A stretch of DNA of 64,000 nucleotides, from the NCBI GenBank assembly GCA_037176725.1, contig JAZBRS010000059.1, forward strand, positions 13,069,001-13,133,000, in the 5' to 3' direction. Positions 20,021 to 32,530 of the stretch are shown here, piece after piece. The notes under the pieces are model-generated. The model was not told the origin of the DNA, did not search any database, and worked only from the letters and a program-made list of their open reading frames with translations. Every line of letters begins with the position of its first letter. The stretch's first letter is position 1. This stretch comes from Posidonia oceanica (taxonomy: Eukaryota > Streptophyta > Magnoliopsida > Alismatales > Posidoniaceae). Position numbers and translations under genes: made by a program.

Positions 20021-22423
20021 ATGGAGGCTTATCGACCAAATAAAGAGCGCATCAATATGACCTCTGCCTCAACCTCAACCTCCACGGCACAACCAAGCTT
20101 GGGCCCGGATGGGTTCTTTTTCAGAGCTTCAACTTCACAGGCACAAGAGCGAGAAACTCCCAACTTTGCACGAGAAGTTGAAGGAGAAAGAGAAATAAGC
20201 CACTCCCGTCCATGGAGTACCTCGTTTGAGCACACACTTCCCAAAGTAACCTCCCCAGTAGTGCCGCCTACATCGACCGCTTCCTATCTGTCTGAGGAAG
20301 CAACTAATGAGATCTACCAACTCCTGACACAGCACCACCATCCTTCATTTAGGAGCCTACAAACCTCATCCATCCACCAATCTTCTTTCCTAAACCCTCA
20401 CCAAAACCCACTAATCATGCCCACTCACACATACACCATGCCACTAAACCCCACTATAAACTTCCCTACCCAAGGTCCATTCCCACAATACCACACAACA
20501 CCAACCTATCCTTCCACACATCAAACCATGCCATCATACACAACCTACCAACAACCACAATATCCCGGAACATCATACCAACCATAGTATCTCGGAATAA
20601 CACACTTACCACAACCTCTCACTAACACACAATCATACTACAATCCACATCAATCCCTACCCTTCTCTCCACCATACGATCCTCTATCGCCACCGTTCCA
20701 CCAAAATCATGGGCACCTAAACTAGGGGCAACAAGTCATGTCAGGACAGGACATTAAGAGAATGATCTCTGAGGCACTCACAGAGGCAGGGGTTACACAT
20801 AAAACACCAATAGGGTTTGATACATCCAAATTCCCTCATTTTGTTCTTCCACCTAGATTCAAAATGCCGAAGATGAGTAAATACAGTGGAACAGAGGATC
20901 CAAGAGGCCATCTAGCCACATTCACTATGGATGCTCTACCCTATCAATATGACAATAGGCATACTATCTAACTCTTCTTCAAGAGCTTGGAAGGAGAAGC
21001 ACTGGGATGGTTCAACATGCTCACAGCATATGATCTCAGTAGCTTTAAGATGGTCCAAGAAAAATTTCTGCTCCAATATGGCCATCGCATCCAGCACGAG
21101 CCTACAATGAGCGACCTCCTCGCTGAAAGGATGAAACCTGATGAGGAGTTTGCTACTTTTGCAAGCAGATGGAGAGACATGCCTGCAAGGTCCAAATGCT
21201 ACATCCTAGAGAGCCAAGCAGTTGAGGTCATATCCCGAAACACTACAGGAGCACTCAGAACGGGGCTACTGATTAGTTATCTCTAAACATATCCTCAACT
21301 GTATGAGCGTGCCGCAAGGGTCCTCCATCACAAAGAAGAGCTACCATTCTTAGAACTCGAGGGAAGGGACAAGAAGAAGACCACTGGCTATACGCTTGAT
21401 GGCGTCACTAATAACATGGCCCAGGTCTCAATTCAACAAAAGCAGAAAGGGCAAAGGGACCCCCAATACCAATCTAAGCAATCATTTCTGGCCCAAGGAC
21501 AACTGACCCAGTATCAGCCAATACAGCACCAACAGCAGTAGCCACCTGACTACCCGGTACATGCCCAGCAAGGATGGACGAACAATGCATACCAGGGGTG
21601 ACAGTAGGGGCAGAGGAACTACCACAACGTCCCTCCACCGGGAAACTATAAGGGCCCTTAGAGGCAAAGCTATCCTCTGCTTCCTGAGTCGATCCCTGAC
21701 ACATTCAGGATGTTGGTTGAAAGTGGAGATCTGTGTCTCCCAGAACCCAGTCCAAGTCCTTCCAATGCTAATATGTCCAAATACTGCCCTTACCACCAGA
21801 ACAATGGGCATACCCTTGAAAGTTGTTTCATTGTCAAAGATAAAATACATAATCTTAATGACAAAGGTGAAATCATGTGGTCCGAGCTTAAAGCCAGATT
21901 GAAAGCAACTCAAGGGGACCAGCAAGTGATGCAGATACATCAAGAGCCCTTGTTCAACCATCGAGTGGCTCACACGGATGCAGAGATCATCTTATCAGCT
22001 GCTCAATCTGAGTTTGCTACCATCCAGTGCATACAAGCATATCCAGAACAAAGCCCATCAAGCAAAGAGGTCCTTGATCCTAAGACACCTTCGACACCTA
22101 CTCTGAATTATCAGATGCTCCAGGACTTAATAAAAGAGGACCAGTCACCCATTTATGATAAGTACACTGACACGGACTGGTGCGATGAAAAAGCAGTGGA
22201 CTTTCAGATGTCTCAGGACCTAGTTCAAGAAAACCAGTCGCCCATCTATGATGAATATACAGATTTGGAGTGGTATAAAGTAGAAACTGCACTACATCCA
22301 CTCTGCCAAGATTTCCATGCAGCACAAGCAAGAATTAATCCTCCTCCCAAGCCACCCGATCCTACAAGAGGACACACTAGGGCAGTCATGAACACTGTGT
22401 TCATGAAGGAGAGGTTAATATAG
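20021..22423 (+). pseudogene. gag: Decayed gag of F2-2
   Basis: All pieces stay in one frame; the damage is stop codons rather than frameshifts. It starts at MEAYRPNKERINMTS (20021), as in F2-3. A Ser/Thr/Pro-rich N-terminus is followed by the capsid core at 20738-21450 (KMPKMSKYSGTEDPRGHLAT, FKSLEGEALGWFNMLTAYDL), a Gln-rich linker and the knuckle CPYHQNNGHTLESC near 21780-21830. A repeated SPIYDxYTDxxWY segment leads into PPPKPPDPTRGHT. Stops lie at 20585, 20723, 20969, 21284, 21539, 21599, 21605, 21659 and 22421. Four of the TAG codons (20723, 21539, 21605, 21659) face CAG in F2-3. The protease of F2-1 is absent. It would be capsid only if ever functional. Confidence 0.85.
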
Positions 22424-25059
22424 AGCACACCAGTGATCGTACTTCAAAAGGAGGAGGAAATCTGGTAGCCTCACTCCAAAACAAAGCCACTAGGGGCACT
22501 GTACAAGGAACCGGTTAGAATGAGTCCGACTCTGATCCTCTGCAGGTAAGGACTGGGCGCAAACAAAAAGAAAGACAAGAATATGCGCCACAAGCACCTG
22601 ACTACTACACACCAGGGGCAGACTTCCGCAGTCACCCCTTAGGTAAGCCCTTTATTTGGGAAGGGAGGTACGAAGTTCCACTGAACCCGACTGAAGGCAG
22701 TGGTTAAGTCAATTGAAACATGTAAATAAGACTTTTTTCTTCAGTACTTTGTTTTCCTTTATTTATCTCTAATGCTAAGTTAGATTATAAGTAATAAATA
22801 ATGAAAATGATTGACGAGTGTGGACTATACCTAACAACTTAAAAGCATTAAGCAGAATTGCCAAAATATTATCTAAGGTTCCTAAGAAGAGACCGTGACA
22901 CACAGGGAAGGTCCAACTACTGGTTGTGACAACCTAAAGGCATCTTTAGATCTATGGGAGTTACATACAGTACACCATTAATTAGCATGCCTAAATCTAG
23001 AAAGAACCAAAGATCAGGTCCTAGCCAAAGAAAGAAAGTTGCGTCCCAAATAGAAAAAGAAGCTGAACAACTAGGCTAACCTCAACCTTATCCTGTCTGC
23101 ACCTACACTTGCACGGGGAGATAAGAGAAAGGCAAGCTCGGAGCAGAGGCTAATGGTACGAGCTGTTCGCCAAATAAAGTGCCTAGAAAAGAAGGCAGCA
23201 AAGAAGCTGTCCAAATAAGAGAGGAAAGAAGGCAACAAAGAAGCTGTCCAAGTGAGAAAAAGTAATAAAAAGACTGTCCAAAAGATAATAAAAGAGGTCA
23301 GCAAAGAGCTGTCCAAAGAATGAAAAGAAGGCAGCAAAGAAAGCTGTCCATAAAAAAGAAGAAGAAGAAAACCTAGAAAATTAAAAAGCGCAAAGCAGGC
23401 AAACAGAACTCAAACTGGAGTCAAAGTCGAGAGCTTACTGTACTTCAAACCTCCTCCACTTATCTCACTCATAGGCAAGGGGTAGGGAACCCTAGAAGTC
23501 CAAGGACTGAGTAAATGAAGGAAACAATAATCAAACTAAGGCTAGTATGAGGTCCTAAGTTCTCAAAAGACAAGGCATGTTAGAAGGGAAAGTTCTCTCA
23601 CCCTAGATAACACAAGGTAATACTGCAAGGTCTTTAAGTAAGAAGGTTATGACCACACTCATCAATTCAAAAATCCCAAAATATCAAAAAAATAGAAAAA
23701 CCCAAAATACTAAGAAATTAGAAAATCCAAAAACACCAAAAAAATAAAAAATCCCAAAATTTAAAAAAATAGAAAATCCAAGAAAACCAACCAAAAAGAA
23801 GCACCATCCACCCTACATACAAGTGAAAACTTAGTAAGTAGGAAAATTGAAATTAGTCTGGCCGGTGATGCAATAATCATTCACTTGGATTTGGGGATAG
23901 CGTCCTACTCAAGTGTGCCTCACGGCTTGGGTGCGTTTTCTTAACAAAGACATTGCTTCTGCAATAATCTTTAGAGTATCTATGGATGACTCACAATCGG
24001 CGTCTACTGGGCTCCGATTTTCCATCTCACTGTTGAGGCCAAGACTAATTCGCTCTACCTAGTTCTCAAGCATGTTGATTAAGGGATTACTTTACCTCAT
24101 ACACAAGTATAACTTAGTCAATCTCCTTAGGGACGGGGAAAGGTTCACCTGTGATTACTAACATCTTTTGTTAAGTGTGCAGGTACAAAGCTCACTATCT
24201 GAAGAACGAGCTCATGCCTATGGGGCTCATATAGTGTGCAAAGGCACACCCACTTTGACTAAAAGGCAAACCCTGGTTTGGCAAAGGAAGGGTTCACTCC
24301 CTCACCCGGTTCTTTAATCATAGAACTCCTTTATTTGCCAAATTAAGTTGTGGGATGACAGTCCTTTCCTGAGAGTACTGGTCACACTCGAGGATGGAAA
24401 ACACTTGACCACAACAAATTGCATTCATTCATTTTGCATATGTCCATATGGTTTGGGACCAACCGTACCCCGCCGGCCTAACCTAGCATATGGACCATTC
24501 ATTGCATCATATGTTGACTTGCATTTGCATTTGTTTGCTTGAATCATGCATCCATGCATTTTCTCATATCATTGGAAGTGGAGCATGGACGGAGCCAAAT
24601 GACCTTCAAGAGTGTTAGAAACCCTTAGGACATGTGATTCTCCTAGAGCCAACCTAGTTCCTACCTATCCTTCTATCAATTCCAATCCGAGTAAAATCTC
24701 AAACAAGATGCCAAAAGAGCACTCCTTTTCGATCGTGTAAGGGTCACGCCCCACGATCTCCTTCTTAGCTTCTGCCCCATTGAAGTATATCTCTACATGG
24801 TTGACCTGGTCTTGACATCGGCTGCGACACATAGCACCGACTTGACCCCTCCATGCCTGAGTCTTCAATATGACGGCAATTAATCGAACCACCCGGCCAT
24901 TCGGCAATCTCCCGACACTGAGTCAGTTCACCCCTTCTTCCTTTTTTATTATCTTTTTTTATCCCTAGTGGCAGATTGTTTGAGATGGAGCTCCCCTTTT
25001 TAGGAAATGCTCAAAGAGACATTGTTCTTACCTTGGACCCGATCTTGTTCCAAGATCAA
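22424..25059 (+). other. F2-2 non-coding 3' region
   Basis: Same layout as 14692-17065: the tail of gag decayed by stops, GCTGTCC repeats (23180-23350), A-rich repeats (23660-23790), and a part at 24210-24600 that contains short frames also seen in F2-3. No RT or integrase motif on either strand. Confidence 0.7.
24610..24907 (-). other. Antisense frame in F2-2 3' region (aORF candidate)
   Basis: The minus strand reads VNHVEIYFNGAEAKKEIVGR, DPYTIEKECSFGILFEILLG and LELIEG, then a TAG where F2-3 has TTG. It is the sister of 16575-16880 and 34790-35146. Function unknown. Confidence 0.35.
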
Positions 25060-25076
25060 CTCCAAGGAGGAGCATC
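25060..25076 (+). promoter_or_regulatory. Polypurine tract of F2-2
   Basis: CTCCAAGGAGGAGCATC lies directly before the LTR start TGTAGATATC. Confidence 0.75.
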
Positions 25077-26647
25077 TGTAGATATCCCATTTTCACATTT
25101 CTGAGAGTTCATAGAGGACAGGAACTTCTGAGGCACCTAGATCACACAACTAAGGCTTAATAACATATTTTCTGGAGTTTTTATGACTTGCTTAAAAACA
25201 ATACTTGATTTTGATTAGCTCAAGGTTGTTAGCTGTGGCAAAGCTGACTCGCCCAAACTCATGGCAAGATTGAGTACCTTGAGCACTCTTTATCCCACTC
25301 AAATCAGTGGCAGATTTGAGTTAAAGAAGACGTTTTTATGATTTCATAAGACCTCTGAAGTTTTTCGGGCTTTTATCATGTTTCTTTGGATTAACTTAAA
25401 AGACAGGGTTAAAAACGCAAAAGACCTAGCTAGTTGCCTCCCAGAGTGGCGACATAGCCAGGCACCACCAAAAGTAGCGACTGGACTGTACAGGTGCTTG
25501 TGAGACAGGCGACTAGCATCAGACCTCTCTCTCCAGCTAAATATTAATATTCTGGGCATTAATATAATATACGGGAATTTTATAGGATATTATAACATTT
25601 TTCCGTAAATTATTGATGTTTATATGATTTTCTAGCATTTAATATATGGTGTAACACATACATCATATAAAATAAATAATCAAAGAACAATCTAGAAAAT
25701 CCTAGGTGGTTTCAAATAAATATCTTGATTTTTAACACGTTTAATGTGCTAATCCAATCCCTAAAAATCAGAAATCAATCCCTTAGAATCTCCTAAAAAT
25801 CAGAAACAAATATTTTAGTTGCCTGGAATAGTGCAGCAGCTAGGTGCCACTATATGCAGCGACTTACTGATGTGGACTCCGCTGACCTGGTCACGCGGAG
25901 TTTCCCCAGCATATTCCACGATCTTTTCGGGTGATATTTGTGCCAGTCGCCTACCTATGCGGTGACTAACTCTAAAAATCAGTGTTCTTCTAGAAACTTC
26001 TAGAACCTTCCTAGCTTTGAGCCACCCGTGTCCCACGAATCTATAAATAGGCCCCGTGAGTCAGTGCTCGAGAGGGGGCGAATTTTAGGGTTTGGGGAGG
26101 TAAATCCACATCCAAGAGAGAGAGAGAGAGTTACATCTTTTAAGAAAGAAACCCTAGCTTCCACCATCAATCCAGAAACCTAGATCCCCGAGATCTCGAG
26201 CCTAACTGGAGCTCCGACCGTGCCTCCACTTCCTCATTCTACTGCATACAGCACGAGGGTGAAGGGAGTATCTTCTTCCAATCTACTTTTTCATTTCATT
26301 ATTGCATTCCTTAACATAGGACCCATAGCATAAGCATGCGGGGAACAACCCCCGATTAGTATTAGATTCACTTGTTCATATTATTCTCTGTTTTCTTCTA
26401 TTATCATTTACTACACACGAACTTACCCAGATCTATCTTTATTTGTTTTGAAGGAAAGGAATACGCTCTTGTAACACGAGGAAGTCATTGGACGACACCC
26501 TGCCGTCGATCCAATGAGCCGAGTACCCACATCATCTACATCTCCCTAGGCGCCTTGTCCGCCCATTGATAAGTGGCGATCACAACAAAGTTAACGATGT
26601 CGTGGAACCGTTGTTATCTTCATAAATACCCCCAAATCCACATCCAC
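25077..26647 (+). repeat. 3' LTR of F2-2
   Basis: It starts TGTAGATATCCCATTTTCAC and ends near CACATCCAC; the exact right end is uncertain by a few bases. TATAAATA lies at 26042-26049. No PBS follows; the next sequence is F1 LTR. The right-hand TSD cannot be checked because the left end of the F2-1/F2-2 tandem is deleted. Confidence 0.8.
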
Positions 26648-27834
26648 GAGCGCGTCCAACGTTAGAAGCACCAGCTCATGCGTCTAATGGGTCGGGATAC
26701 TTCCTGGCAAGAATCAATGCTCAAATCGATCCAAAACAGAAAACTAAATAGCTAGTGAGCATAAGCATGCAATAACGAACATGGACATGTATTCAAAGCC
26801 AAAAATGGGTGCGTAGATTGCTCCACCCACCTCCTCCCTCTTGCCGCCGTCGTTCATGGCGTTTTCGGCCATCTGAGAGGCTGGAAAACCATGAAGCATG
26901 GATGTGAAACGTTGCTGCGATGAGGAAGGAGATGAGGGACACACCAAGGAAGAGAAATCAACCTGTATGTGGCCCAGAGGAGTTGTGTGCGGCTGGCCGG
27001 TGAGGAGGATGGACTGCGGCGAGCTCAGAGGTTGGAAGGCTGTTGTGGGGGTTCTCTCACACAAGGTGGAGGACTCTGGATTGCTGGGGGTTCTCTCAAG
27101 CTCTCTGGTGGGTTCTGGAGTGGTGGAGAGAAATCTGGAGTGTTGGGTTCCTCTGGTTCTCTCAGTTGTGGAATGGGTGGTGGCACTGACTGAGGAGGAA
27201 GGAGGAGTGCAGGGGGGGTAAGTTGTGAGGAGGAAAGGGCTGTCAGGGTAGTAAGTGGTGCAAGTGCATGGCAAGGAGTTAGTGTGCTATCAGCCGGAGG
27301 TGTCAGGTCGGCAAGGCGGTGGAAAGGGGTTGTGAGGGGTAAGTGGCTATCGAAGTCGCGAGGTGGCAAGCTGGAGAGGATGGGTAGTAAGTGTGGGTTG
27401 TTTCTAGTGTTTGGAGGGAGTGGAGGTAGTAAGTGGCTGACAGGGGAGTGGACGTGAGGTCATGGGGTGACAGGAGCCAGCGGAGGGTGGCCAAAGGCAC
27501 TGGCTGTCTCGACGCGTTGGATGTTCGCCGGAGCTGCGTTCAATGTAAGACGCTAGCACAGGCAGCGTCCAACGTTGGACGCTGGCACAGGCAGTGTCTA
27601 ACATCCCAGAGGTGCTTCAGGGTTGTTTTAGGGATTTTGGCTTAGGTTAAGGCTTGGGTTAAGGCTTAGGATTGGCTTGGGTATGGTTTAGGTAAGGTTT
27701 TAGGGTTTGGGTTGATTTTGGGTTGAAAATGGGGTTTTGAGGGTTTTGGTGGAAAGTTTGGGTCCGCCGCTTCTGAGTTCGTTCCTCCAAGTTAAATCTG
27801 CCGACTTAAAGCCTATCAAAATGGGGTGTTTACA
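26648..27834 (-). repeat. Truncated 3' LTR of F1-3
   Basis: It is homologous over its whole length to about 48825-50004. The right edge reads CAAAATGGGGTGTTTACA, the reverse complement of the F1 LTR start, with a PPT beyond. About 1.77 kb that should follow on the left is missing, cut by the F2 tandem. Confidence 0.8.
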
Positions 27835-27849
27835 GATGCTTCTCCCTGA
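27835..27849 (-). promoter_or_regulatory. Polypurine tract of F1-3
   Basis: On the minus strand TCAGGGAGAAGCATC lies directly before the LTR start. It differs slightly from the F1-4 tract at 50005-50018. Confidence 0.7.
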
Positions 27850-28459
27850 GCGAGGTCAAGCGTGGCGAGACCGTGGCTCAGGGTTGATGAGACACCCCTC
27901 TTGACATCGATAGGAGGCCATGTTGCTGTTGGCGTGAGTCATTTATTCGGTGGATGCACCGAAAATCATGACTCGTTGCCGCAATGCAGATGTAAATGCG
28001 AACACTAGGATGCGGTGCCAATGCAAAGGCTAGTGTGCGGTGCTAATGCTGATGCAATGTATGCGCTAATGCTAGTCGTGCTGAACCCTGCTAGGGGAGA
28101 CACGGGCGATGCATGCGTGTGTACGAATGCTGTGTATAGAGAAATGCTGTGTTGATGTATGTTGATGCGAAGTGATGCTATTGTAGGTATCTAGCATGTG
28201 ATGCTGGCACATGTTATGTAATGTATGTTGATGTGATGTGATGCAAAGTAATGTTAAAAGGGCTGCGATGCAAGGCGACAAGTTGGTGGATAGTCCAAAC
28301 TTGTGCAAAAGGTGGCGCCGGACAAGACTACCGTGCTTGCCATTCGAGTAGTTAGGGCTGCAAGTTCGGGGGAGGCAAAAGATAGCTTGTCTGAGCTCGA
28401 GGAAGAAAGCGAACGGTCAAATTTGTGCGAAATAGAAGGGGCAAAATTCTGAGAACATG
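27850..28459 (-). other. F1-3 3' non-coding stretch
   Basis: Nearly colinear with 50019-50640 in F1-4 and more loosely with 8707-9477 in F1-2. It is rich in TGATGC words and holds no supported gene. Confidence 0.6.
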
Positions 28460-28682
28460 CGAAAGAAGAGGGGGGGCATCTCTTCCTGCTGAGCAAGACA
28501 GCAAGCAAGAAAAGGAGTATCTTCTCCTGCTGAGAGAGAAGGCAAGCAAGAAAGTAACCAAAAAAAGGGGCATCTTTTCCCACCAAGGAAGCAAAGCAAG
28601 AAGAAGGGGGGCATCTTCTCCTGCCAAGGAAGCAAAGCGACAAGAAGGGCGGCATCCTCTCCTGCCAAGGAAGCAAAGCAAG
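28460..28682. repeat. Short GGGGCATC repeats of F1-3
   Basis: About five copies of a 40-50-bp unit with GGGGCATCTTTTCC-like and GCAAGCAAGAA-like blocks. Equivalent to 9530-9680 and 50640-50849. It directly adjoins the 93-bp array. Confidence 0.7.
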
Positions 28683-31600
28683 CAGGACTCCGTCTGCCTG
28701 AAGCGGAGCTACGCAAAGGCCTATCCTCGCTCGAGGAAGCAAGTAGGCTTGTCCTCGCACGAGGAAGTTAGCAAATGGGACTTCGTCCGCATGGAGTGGA
28801 GTCGCGCAAAGGCCTGTCCTCTCTCAAGGAAGCAGGTAGGCTTGTCCTTGCACGAGGAAGCAAGCAACGAGACTCTGTCTGCACGGAGCGGAGTCGCACA
28901 AAGGCCTGTCCTCGCTCGAGGAAGCAGGCAAGCTTGTCCTCACACGAGGAAGCAAGCAAACAGGACTCCGTCTACACGAAGCAGAATCGCTGAAAGGCCT
29001 GTCCTCGCACGAGGAAGCAGGCAGGCTTGTCCTCACATGAGGAAGCAAGCAAACAGGACTCCGTCTGCACGGAGTAGAGTCACGCAAAGGCCTATCCTCG
29101 TTCGAGGAAGCAGGCAGGCTTGTCCACGCACGAGGAAGCAAGCAACGGGACTCCGTCCGCACGGAGCAGAGTCGCGCAAAGGCATGTCCTCGCCCGAGGA
29201 AGCAGGTAGGCTTGTCCTCGCACGAGGAAGCAAGCAAACGGGACTTCGTCCGCACGGAGCAGAGTAGCGCAAAGGCTTGTCCTGGCACGAGGAAGCAAGC
29301 AAGCTTGTCCCTGCACGGGGAAGAAAGAAAACGGGACTCCGACCCCACGGAGCAGAGTCATGCAAAGGCTTGTCCTCGCACGAGGTAGCAAACAGGCCTG
29401 ACCTCGCACGAGGAAACAGGCAAACGGGACACCATCCGCATGCAGAGGAGCCGTGCAAAGGCTTGTCCTTGCAATAGGAAGCAAGCTGGCCTGACCTCGC
29501 ATGAGGAAACATGCAAATGAGACTCCGTCCGCACGGAGCGAAGCTGCGCAAAGGCTTGTTCTCGCACGAGGAAGCAAGCAGGCCTGACCTCGCACGAGGA
29601 AACAGGCAAACGGGACTCCGTCCACATGGAGCGGAGCTGCGCAAAGGCTTGTCCTAGCACGAGGAAGCAAGCAGGCCTAACCTCACACGAGGAAGCAGGC
29701 AAACGAGACTCCGTCCGCACGGAGCGGAGCTACGCAAAGGCTTGTCCTCGTACGAGGAAGCAAGCAGGCCTAGCCTCGCACAAGGAAGCTGGCAAATGGG
29801 ACTTCGTCCGCACGATGCGGAGCCGTGCAAAGGCTTGTCCTTGCACGAGGAAGCAAGTAGGTCTGACCTCGCATGAGGATGCAGGCAAACGGGACTCCGT
29901 CCGTACGGAGCGGAGCCGCGCAAAGGCTTGTCCTCACACGAGGAAGCAAGCTGACCAGACCAAGAACGAGGAAGCAGGCAAACGGGACTCTATCTGTACG
30001 GAGTGGAGTCGGGCAAATGCTTGTCCTCGCACGAGGAAGCAAGTAGGCCTGACCTCGCTTGAGGAAGTAGGCAAACGAAACTCCGTCTGCACAGAGCAGA
30101 GTCACACAAAGACCTGTCCTCGCACAAGGAAGCAGGCAGGCCTATCCTCACAAGAGGAAGCAAGCAAATGGGACTTCGTCCGCACGGAGTGAAGTCGCGC
30201 AAAGGCTAGTCCTCACACGAGGAAGCAACCAGGTCTGACCTCGCACGAGGAAGCAGGCAAACGGGACACCGACCGCACGGAGCGGAGTCACGCAAAGGCC
30301 TATCCTTGCATGACAAAGCAAGTAGACGGGATTCCGTCCGCATAGAGCGGAGTCACGCAAAGGCTTGTCCTCGCTCGAGGAAGCAAGCAGGCCTGACCTC
30401 GCACGAGGAAGCAAGCAGGCCTGACCTCGCATGATGAAATAGGCAAACAGGACTCCGTCCGCATGGAGCAGTGCCGCACAAAGGCTTGTCCTCGCACGAG
30501 GAAGCATGCAGGCTTGTCCCTGCACGGGGAAGCAAGCAAATGGGACTCCGTTCACATGAAGCGGAGTTGTGCGAAGGCCTGCCCTCACACGAGGAAGTAG
30601 GCAGGCTTGTCCTTGCACGAGGAAGCAAGCAAATGGGACTCCGTCCACATGAAGTGGAGTCGCGCAAAGGCTTGTTCTTGCCCGAGGAAGTAGGCAGGCT
30701 TGTCCTCGCATGAGGAAGTAAGCAAACGGGACTCCATCCGCACGGAGCAGAGTCACGCAAAGGCTGGTCCTCGCACAAGGAAGTAGGCAAGCTTGTCCTC
30801 GTAAAAGGAAGCAAGCAGACGGGACTCCGTCCACACAGAGCGGAGTCGTGCAAAGGCTTGTTCTCGGACGAGGAAGCAAGCAGGCCTGACCTCGCACGAA
30901 GAAACAAGCAAACGAGACTTCGTTCGCATGGAGTGGAGTCGGGCAAAGGCTTGTCCTCGCACGAGGAAGCAAGTAGGCCTGACCTCGCACGAGGAAACAG
31001 GCAAACGGGACTCCATCCGTACGAAACGGAGCCGCATAAAGGCTTGTCCTCACACGAGGAAGCAAGCAGGCCAAACCTCGCACAAGGAAACAGGCAAATG
31101 GGACTCCGTCCGCACGGTGCGGAGTTGCGCAAAGGCTTGTCCTCGTATAAGGAAGCAAGTAGGCCTGACCTCGCATGAGGAAGCAAGCAAACGGGACTCC
31201 GTCTGCACGGAGTGGAGCCGTGCAAAGGCTTGTCCTCATACGAGGAAGCAGGCAGGCTTGTCCCCACAGGGGGAAGCAACCAAACAGGACTCCGTCCGCA
31301 CGGAGAGGAGTCGCGCAAAGGTCTATCCTTACACGAGGAAGTAGGCAGGCTTGTCCTCGCACGAGGAAGCAAGCAAACGAGACTTCATCTGCACGGAGCG
31401 GAGTCGCGCAAAGGCCTGTTCTCGTACGAGGAAGCAGGCAAGCTTGTCGTTGCATGAGGAAGCAAGCAAACGGGACTTCGTCTGCATGGATCGGAGTCGT
31501 GCAAAGGCCTGTCCTCACATGAGGAAGTAGACAGGCTTGTCCTCGCTTGTGGATGCAAGCAGACGGGACTCCGTCCGCACAGAGCGGTGTCGCACAGAGG

Positions 31601-32530
31601 CTTGTCCTCGCACGACGAAGCAAGCTGGCTTGGCCTTGCACGAGGAAACAGGCAAACAGGTCTTCGTTCGCATAGAGTGAAGCCGCACAAAGGCTTGTCC
31701 TCACACGAGGAAGCAGGCAGGCTTGTCCCTGTACGGGGAAGGAAGCAAATGGGACTCCGTTCGCATGGAGCAGAGTCGTGCAAAGGCCTGTCCTCACACG
31801 AGGAAGTAGGCAGGCTTGTCCTCGCATGGGGAAGCAAGCAAACGGGACTCCGTCTGCACGGAGCGGAGTCACACAAAGGCCCGTCCTCACCCGCGGAAGT
31901 AGGTAGGCATGTCCTCATATTAGGAAGCAAGCAAACAGGACTCCGTCTGCATGGAGTGGAGTTGCACAAAGGCCTGTCCTCGCACGAGGAAGCAGGCAGG
32001 CTTGTCCTCGTTTAAGGAAGCAAGCAGACAGGGCTCCGTCCCCACGGAGCGGAGTCACGCAATGGCTTGTCCTCGCACGAGGAAGCAAGCAGTCTTGACC
32101 TCGCATGAGGAAACAGGCAAATGGGACTCCGTCCGCACGGAGCGGAGCCACACAAAGGCTTGTCCTCACACGAGGAAGCAAGCAGGCCTGACCTCGCACG
32201 AGGAAACAAGCAAACGGGACTCCGTCCGCACGGAGCGGAGCCATGCAAAGGCTTGTCGTCATAAGAGGAAGCAAGCAGGCTTGACCTGGCACGAGGAAAC
32301 AGGCAAATGAGACTCCGTCCGCATGGAGCGTAGCCGCGTAAAGGCTTGTCCTCGCACGAGGAAGCAAGCAGGCCTAACCTCACACGAGGAAACAGGCAAA
32401 CATGACTCCATCTGCACGAAGCGGAGCCATGCAAAGGCTTGTTCTCACACGAGGTGGCAAGTAGGCCTAGCCTCGCACGGGGAAGCAGGCAAATGGGGCT
32501 CCGTCCGCACGGAGTGGAGCCACGCAAAGG
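28683..32530. repeat. 93-bp minisatellite array, about 41 units
   Basis: The usual period is 93 bp with some 92-bp units (starts near 28777, 28869 and 28962). Each unit has three dyads: CTCCGT-CCGC-ACGGAG and two of the type TCCTCG-CA-CGAGGA. Because 93 is divisible by 3, several frames stay open for hundreds of codons on both strands and spell imperfect 31-residue repeats; I do not treat these as genes. The array is in the F1-3 3' untranslated region and adjoins one half-unit of the 65-bp type near 32540-32570. Confidence 0.92.

Larger units (their letters stand above)
17083..26647 (+). mobile_element. F2-2: complete but decayed F2 element
   Basis: Plus strand: LTR 17083-18639, PBS 18644-18661, leader, gag 20021-22423, non-coding 3' region, PPT 25060-25076, LTR 25077-26647. 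It has no protease, RT or integrase. Its 5' LTR is shared with F2-1. The two LTRs differ at many positions and in length, so this copy is clearly older than F2-3. The right end lies within an F1 LTR at about 26648. Confidence 0.85.

Noticed and set aside
30148..31890. 580-codon minus-strand frame and other long frames in the 93-bp arrays
   Set aside because: The repeat period is divisible by three, so frames stay open in several phases on both strands. The 31-residue repeats follow the DNA unit exactly; no start, domain or codon bias supports a gene.
28683..32530. CRISPR-like array
   Set aside because: Units are contiguous 93-bp tandem repeats with gradual divergence and no unique spacers, inside plant retrotransposon DNA with no cas genes.
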